64,000 nt of DNA from Viscum album (taxonomy: Eukaryota; Streptophyta; Magnoliopsida; Santalales; Viscaceae), in NCBI GenBank assembly GCA_963277665.1, contig OY728137.1, positions 1,169,532,670-1,169,596,669 on the forward strand, written 5' to 3'. The first letter of the stretch is position 1. Every line of letters starts with the position of its first letter. This document shows, piece by piece, positions 59,182 to 64,000 of this stretch. The notes under the pieces were generated by a model, which worked only from the letters and a program-made list of their open reading frames with translations, ran no database searches and was not told the origin of the DNA. A program made the position numbers and the translations under genes.

Positions 59182-61418
59182 TGCAAGATCTCGGGTTTTT
59201 ATTGAGTTACAGATCTTTACTTTTGAGTTAAATATGGTTTAATTTTCTTTTTCGATTAGACCCTATGCTGGTCTATGGGATGGTTGGGTTGTTTTTGGGA
59301 AATAATGGGGAAAAGAGGCTAAAGGCTATCTGCAAGCTAGGTACATGTTGTGAACTTGAAGTACATGTCACGTACTTCCAGTTCACAATGTATACTGGCC
59401 CGTCACAATGTGAAGAATTTATGGTTTAGAAAAAAATTGGGTAGTACACACCGTGTACTTAGCCTACACATCATGTACTTTCCCACCAGTTTTTTTTATA
59501 AAAGAGGTAGTAGCCTATTATTTTTACATAAAACCCCATTTACTATGTTTTTGGAAGCCTAAACCCCTCCAAAATGATTTTTCGGATATCAAAGTCATCC
59601 AAACTCTAATTCTTATGTCGTCGGTCATGTTGGAACCACATCAGTAAGTAATTGATTTCTTTTTAACTATTATTGATTATTCAGAACAATGAATACACTA
59701 TTTGGATTTAGGATCATATGCCATAATTTCTCATTCTTTATCCATTCTTTATATTTCTTCCAAACTAGGATAAATCAGGACTAGATACTGGATGAGTTTT
59801 CAAGAACCAAGCCAAGGTAGGTGGTCTATACTTTATTTCATCTTTTCTTGTGCTTTTTGGGCGTTCATCCAATATTTCGTCTGTCAAACTTTCTAGTGCG
59901 ACCCCGTTTTCGAGTGAGCTACTTACCGTAGGCTTAGTCAGACCTAGTGAGGATGCCCGTAGGTTCCATTTAAGTGAATTGGCACCTGTTACTCATTTAA
60001 AGGTCACCCATGGGGTGTGACTTTTTTATTTAACCAATTTATGCATGTTTAAACCACCAAAGGGGTGTGTACTTGTGATTTCCTTGTTAGAGGAAGCCTG
60101 TTAATGCTTTGATAGATTGAATAGATTGTTTAGAAGATATACTACCTCCTTATTTAATGATTATCTTGTGTTTCTATGTCTATTTTGATTTTTTGGCATA
60201 TTAAATGGATAATATGGGTGGGTATACCTTTATGAAATGACTAATGGCATGTTAAATGGTTTATATAGGAGGGTAGGACTATATGCTTTGTAAATGATAA
60301 ATGTTTTTCATGAGTGGGTATACTCATGGATTGTGCATGTTTATGTGAGTGGGTATACTCATGTGGAATGTTTGTTTAAATTGAATGCTTGAATGAATGA
60401 TTTGATAGATTCCATGGACTGCTCTCCATGGATTTGGAAAGCTGTAGTGGACACCTTGGGTTGAATCTTCCCCTTGGGTCTTAATTTCATGGGATGCCTT
60501 AGGCCTTGCTACCCCATGTATCCGACTTTCTTGGGCTCACATAGGAATTTCTATTTGTATGATCATAGGACCCCAACCAGTGCTTAACCGAGTTTCCACT
60601 AGGGATGCCCATGGGACTTTATGGTATGGCTTGGACAAGTTCCTTGGATTTATCCCTTCGTGATCTAGATTTATTACATGGATGCCCTGGTACATGACAC
60701 CTTGGATCTGGACCTTGGGGTCTGCTTTTCACTATATGACAAGCCATAGGGTGTTTGACTTCACTATATGGTGAGGCCATTAGATACTTGAATTCTTTAT
60801 ATAGAATGGCTATGGGTTACATAATATAGATGGATATAAGACATGCCCATGTGACTTGTTTACTTGTTATAGATGCCTTGTTAGGAGATGAATCTTTTGT
60901 AGGTAGCCTTGAGGGATGTTAGGTTTTACTTACTACTATAAACTCATGCCATGGGAATACACACTTTACTATTTTTTTACACTTTCTAGAACTCTGTATA
61001 TTGTTGTTAGAACTATATATACCTGTGTGGTTACCTACTAGTATGTTTATCTCACAACCTATTTGGGCCTCATCGGGGACCCAAATAGATTATATGGTTG
61101 TAGGTGATGATAGGGGAAAGTGCCCTGGTATAGGTCGTTGACTGTGGATTTGGAGCAGGGAAGAATGGGACCAAGCTGAGGCTTGTGATGCTGGGATACC
61201 TTTTTGGTCTTTTGTTATTTTTAGAAATTTTACTATATTACATTACTATATACCTTATTTTGATACTTTCTAGATACTTGTATCATCCACATCATTTTGT
61301 ATATGAGACACTTTTGGTTATTTATTTGTATTCATGTCTTGTCTTACTTTCAGTTGACTGTTGTTTATTTCACTTCCACTATTGTATGTGTTTGACTTCT
61401 GTTATGATACTCTGGTAA
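59182..61418 (+). repeat. Right (3') LTR of element G, end deleted
   Basis: It aligns with the left LTR from TGCAAGATCTCGGG to CTCTGGTAA (53495-53503 in the left copy). The final ~140 bp are absent. The weak palindrome zone is at 59340-59480, TATA at 59497-59503, the inverted repeat near 60309, and the stem-loop at 61059-61088. Confidence 0.85.
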
Positions 61419-62330
61419 AATAATGTTTTATCAATGGGATACCTTCATTATCTCTCATTTTACCCTTTTATAAATCCACATTTTATCCCTGTAATGCTAC
61501 CGAATTTACTTCTCAAATTTCTCTCTTTTACATAATAATTTATTATATTATGAATACCCAAACCAATTATTTATCCATGGGTATTAACCAAGATTTTGGT
61601 ATAATTTATTAATTTAGGGATTTAAATATATGAAACCCACATTCCCTTTCCATGGGTTAAATATGATGTTATGGTCAAGCCTTTAAGCACTTACATACTC
61701 AATGCTTTTATATGAAAAAATGTACTTTATTTTCCTTAGGTTATTAAAAAAATGATTTATTATGATCAATGTAGATCACATGAAATTAATACATATTAAG
61801 GGTTTTCTCTAACAGTTCTCCAATGTATTAGGTAAATAACTTAATCTCTAGAGATGAAATGTTTGACAATACCTTGGTGAATAACATTGGTAATTTTCAT
61901 TTATGACACCTTGGTGATAAACCATGGTGATATTCTTCTTAATGCCTCATTTTAATGTTTTATCCACATTTTAATGTTATAATTCATGTCCTTTTCATTA
62001 TGATATGCATCATGTTCTCTTGTTCATGCCATATTTTTTATGTCTCATGTTATTATTGATTTGCCTCATGATCACATGCTAAATGTATCCCTCAATTATT
62101 CCCTTACTAGGCTCCATGATCACCCATTTCCTTTGATGTCTATACTTAAGATATGAGATGTATTAAAATTAACATAGGGTAAAACAATGAAGAATCCTTC
62201 CAAGAATATTAGATAATATTTTATATTTTTAGGTATTATGTCCCTAATTTCCAAGAAACTAAACTTTAAAAGATCATGTGTTTTGTTCCATGTAATGAAA
62301 ATTTTATGTAATAAAAAGGGTGGGATTCCA
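61419..62330 (+). repeat. Right (3') LTR of element A, second part
   Basis: It resumes with AATAATGTTTTATCAATGGG, corresponding to 45818 in the left copy, and runs to GGGTGGGATTCCA at 62330. It contains GAAACCCACATTCCC near 61632 as in the left copy. Open stretches here are not conserved with the left LTR. Confidence 0.85.
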
Positions 62331-64000
62331 TACCAAGGGATTAAAAATAGTTGTATGGATATAAGAAGGTACCATGGGGAAGCTATACCCCCAATTTTAA
62401 AGTGCACAATCATAAGGAAATAACCAATTATCATACCCAATATAAAATAATCAGTACAATGAAAGCAATAAAAATGAGACATGATATAACAAAATAACAC
62501 AACATACAACTCAAAAAATCATCAAGAATATAGATAGGTTTCCCATTGGGACAACCTCACATGTATACAAGTGAATAAATAAAGAAACAAAACTGGAAAA
62601 TTAGTCCTTCCCCAAACTCTAGGCCTCACCTCCAATCTCATGGTCCTAGTCGAGTTTCTTTAGATCGAACACATAGTAGTGGGATCAATCCCAACTTGAA
62701 ACCAAAACTAAGTGATATTCTACTCAAGTGACCAAGTATAATAGAGGCTTGAGTAGGGTGTGATTACAAAACTTAGTATGGATCCACTAACATGGTCCCA
62801 TACATAACCAATAATGTAGTGATATTTTAATGTTAGATGCTCAGAATAAACAAATAAATTGCTGAATAATAATAAATAAAACCACCAACTATACCTACTT
62901 AGATCAGTGTCTAATGGTATCTGATCATGTATCAGGGAATATTCCAACCACCATATGATAATTTCTATGAGGTTATATGCATATAACCTAAGCCAAGCTT
63001 AATAAACATTGTAAATCCTTAGGTCTGTAACCTCGATCGACCATAACTATTTTGACTAGTGTTGGGGTGTCTCTAAGAACATCGTGATGATAATGCCTCC
63101 CAATATAACAAACTGGTATCTCTTTAGTATACAAATAAGTATCATAGACCTCCCATATGGGATTTTCTCATCCAATAGTAACACAAACCTAGGGAATTCT
63201 ACTAGAAAGCTTCATCCAAGTATACCAAATCATATCTAGCTCCATATGCATGGAACACCCATATGTAGTATCAAATACCCCCATGAGAGTTTTAACATCC
63301 AAATAAATAATCCAAAAGTATCATGAACCTCCCCTATAAAAATTTTCTCATCCAGAAGCATTACATAAAAAAATATCGCCCCTAGGGAATTTTCCATACA
63401 TAAATATAAAAGACTGCCCCTACAAGCATTTTTTCCATTCCAACACGACTGCCCTAAGGGCATATACTAGGTCACATTAATAATAAAAGAGAAACAAGTG
63501 TTTGAAAAATTCTAAAACCTGTCACCACTATCTGTACCTAATATAATCCCTTAACTAGGGTCAAAACATCACTAGGGATCCTATTAGGGTCCCTTGGGTC
63601 ATATCACAACAATGAGGCACCCCACTTGGGGTCCCCGTTATCAATCAAGTCCCAGGTCATCAACCATCCCATCGATGAAATCACACTCATTGATAATATC
63701 ATAAAGATACATGGCCTCTAGGTCTAGGCAAGGCTTCACTCCCAAAAGAAGGTGTAAAGCCTTTCTCAAAACCAAAACATTACTAGGACAATCAACTCAC
63801 ACAACCTAGGTCTATTCCACCAATGGTATATCCTACACTAAAAATATACCAAAATGGAAGGATCGCTCAAAAAATTCATGTTAAATGAGCCAAATTACCC
63901 TAAGGTGTCACAAAAGTCCTCACATGGATATCTTGGGCTATTCATCTTAGGTCATCCCACACCTCCACTTGGAGGTATCCATGGATCGTATGAAATTGTA
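62331..64000. other. Unassigned sequence to the window end
   Basis: No reading frame, LTR end, PBS or similarity to the other elements was recognised. Two related blocks, each with AGTATCAT...ACCTCCC then TTTTCTCATCCA and CCTAGGGAATT, begin at about 63138 and 63318, 180 bp apart. The region may belong to another, older repeat, or be flanking DNA. Confidence 0.5.

Larger units (their letters stand above)
51282..61418 (+). mobile_element. Element G: Ty3/gypsy element related to F, nested in the A right LTR
   Basis: Left LTR 51282-53645, PBS 53649-53660, coding 54516-59160, polypurine tract about 59169-59180, right LTR from 59182. The gene order and many motifs match F. The right LTR lacks its last ~140 bp and the adjacent ~60 bp of A are also gone, so no target duplication remains. 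LTR identity is about 80% by eye over the first 200 bp, older than F. Confidence 0.88.
44244..62330 (+). mobile_element. Element A: Ty3/gypsy element truncated after RT, host of G
   Basis: LTR copies at 44244-46735 and 49773-51281 plus 61419-62330 flank a gag-protease-RT remnant (46740-49772). The second LTR is split by G. RNase H, integrase and the polypurine tract are gone: RT-linked coding ends at about 49772 in the middle of LTR-like sequence. The true left LTR start is not visible, as both copies lack it. The base after the right LTR end begins TACCA. Confidence 0.75.

Noticed and set aside
62120..62509. 129-codon minus-strand frame
   Set aside because: It crosses the end of the A LTR and is low-complexity and hydrophobic by chance in AT-rich sequence.

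Overview
The window is a retrotransposon graveyard from a large, AT-rich plant nuclear genome. I find no intact host gene. Nearly everything is Ty3/gypsy LTR retrotransposon DNA. The primer-binding sites match plant initiator tRNA-Met (TGGTATCAGAGG type). The order is gag-protease-RT-RNase H-integrase, and the integrase tails end in a W-E-x-E type module, which suggests the Del/Tekay group of plant chromoviruses. The species cannot be named from this sequence.

Layout. Element D (minus) occupies 1-3475: its 5' leader, primer-binding site and a truncated LTR. Positions 3476-4098 are unassigned. Element B (plus) runs from 4099 to about 43021 and is the outer host of a nest. Element E (minus, 7679-28521) sits in B's gag, with target duplication ATTAG/ATTAC. 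Element C (minus, 18009-28458) sits in E's right LTR with a perfect TTTAT duplication. C is a non-autonomous element with LTRs up to 5 kb and only 1.7 kb between them, which holds a tRNA-derived SINE. Element F (plus, 32352-42519) sits in the integrase tail of B. After B's truncated 3' LTR comes a CACTA-like DNA transposon remnant (about 43022-44243). Next is element A (plus, to 62330), which has lost pol downstream of RT. Element G (plus, 51282-61418) sits inside A's second LTR. Positions 62331-64000 are unassigned.

Relative age. C has about 98% identical LTR starts and an exact target duplication, so it is youngest. F is next (about 93% over the first 215 bp). G, E, A, B and D are older and heavily decayed. 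F keeps gag-pol in one continuous frame, interrupted by about 30 stops that are mostly explained by C-to-T or G-to-A change.

The most interesting structure is non-coding. F and G carry arrays of the palindrome ACACGCCGTGT just upstream of the promoter, and in F again between the PBS and gag. F and G share a stem-loop with a compensatory base-pair change. The D, E and C LTRs carry a phased array of about 190 bp per unit with a repeated GTAAGGGA-like motif in their transcribed leaders. Identities and counts are by eye.
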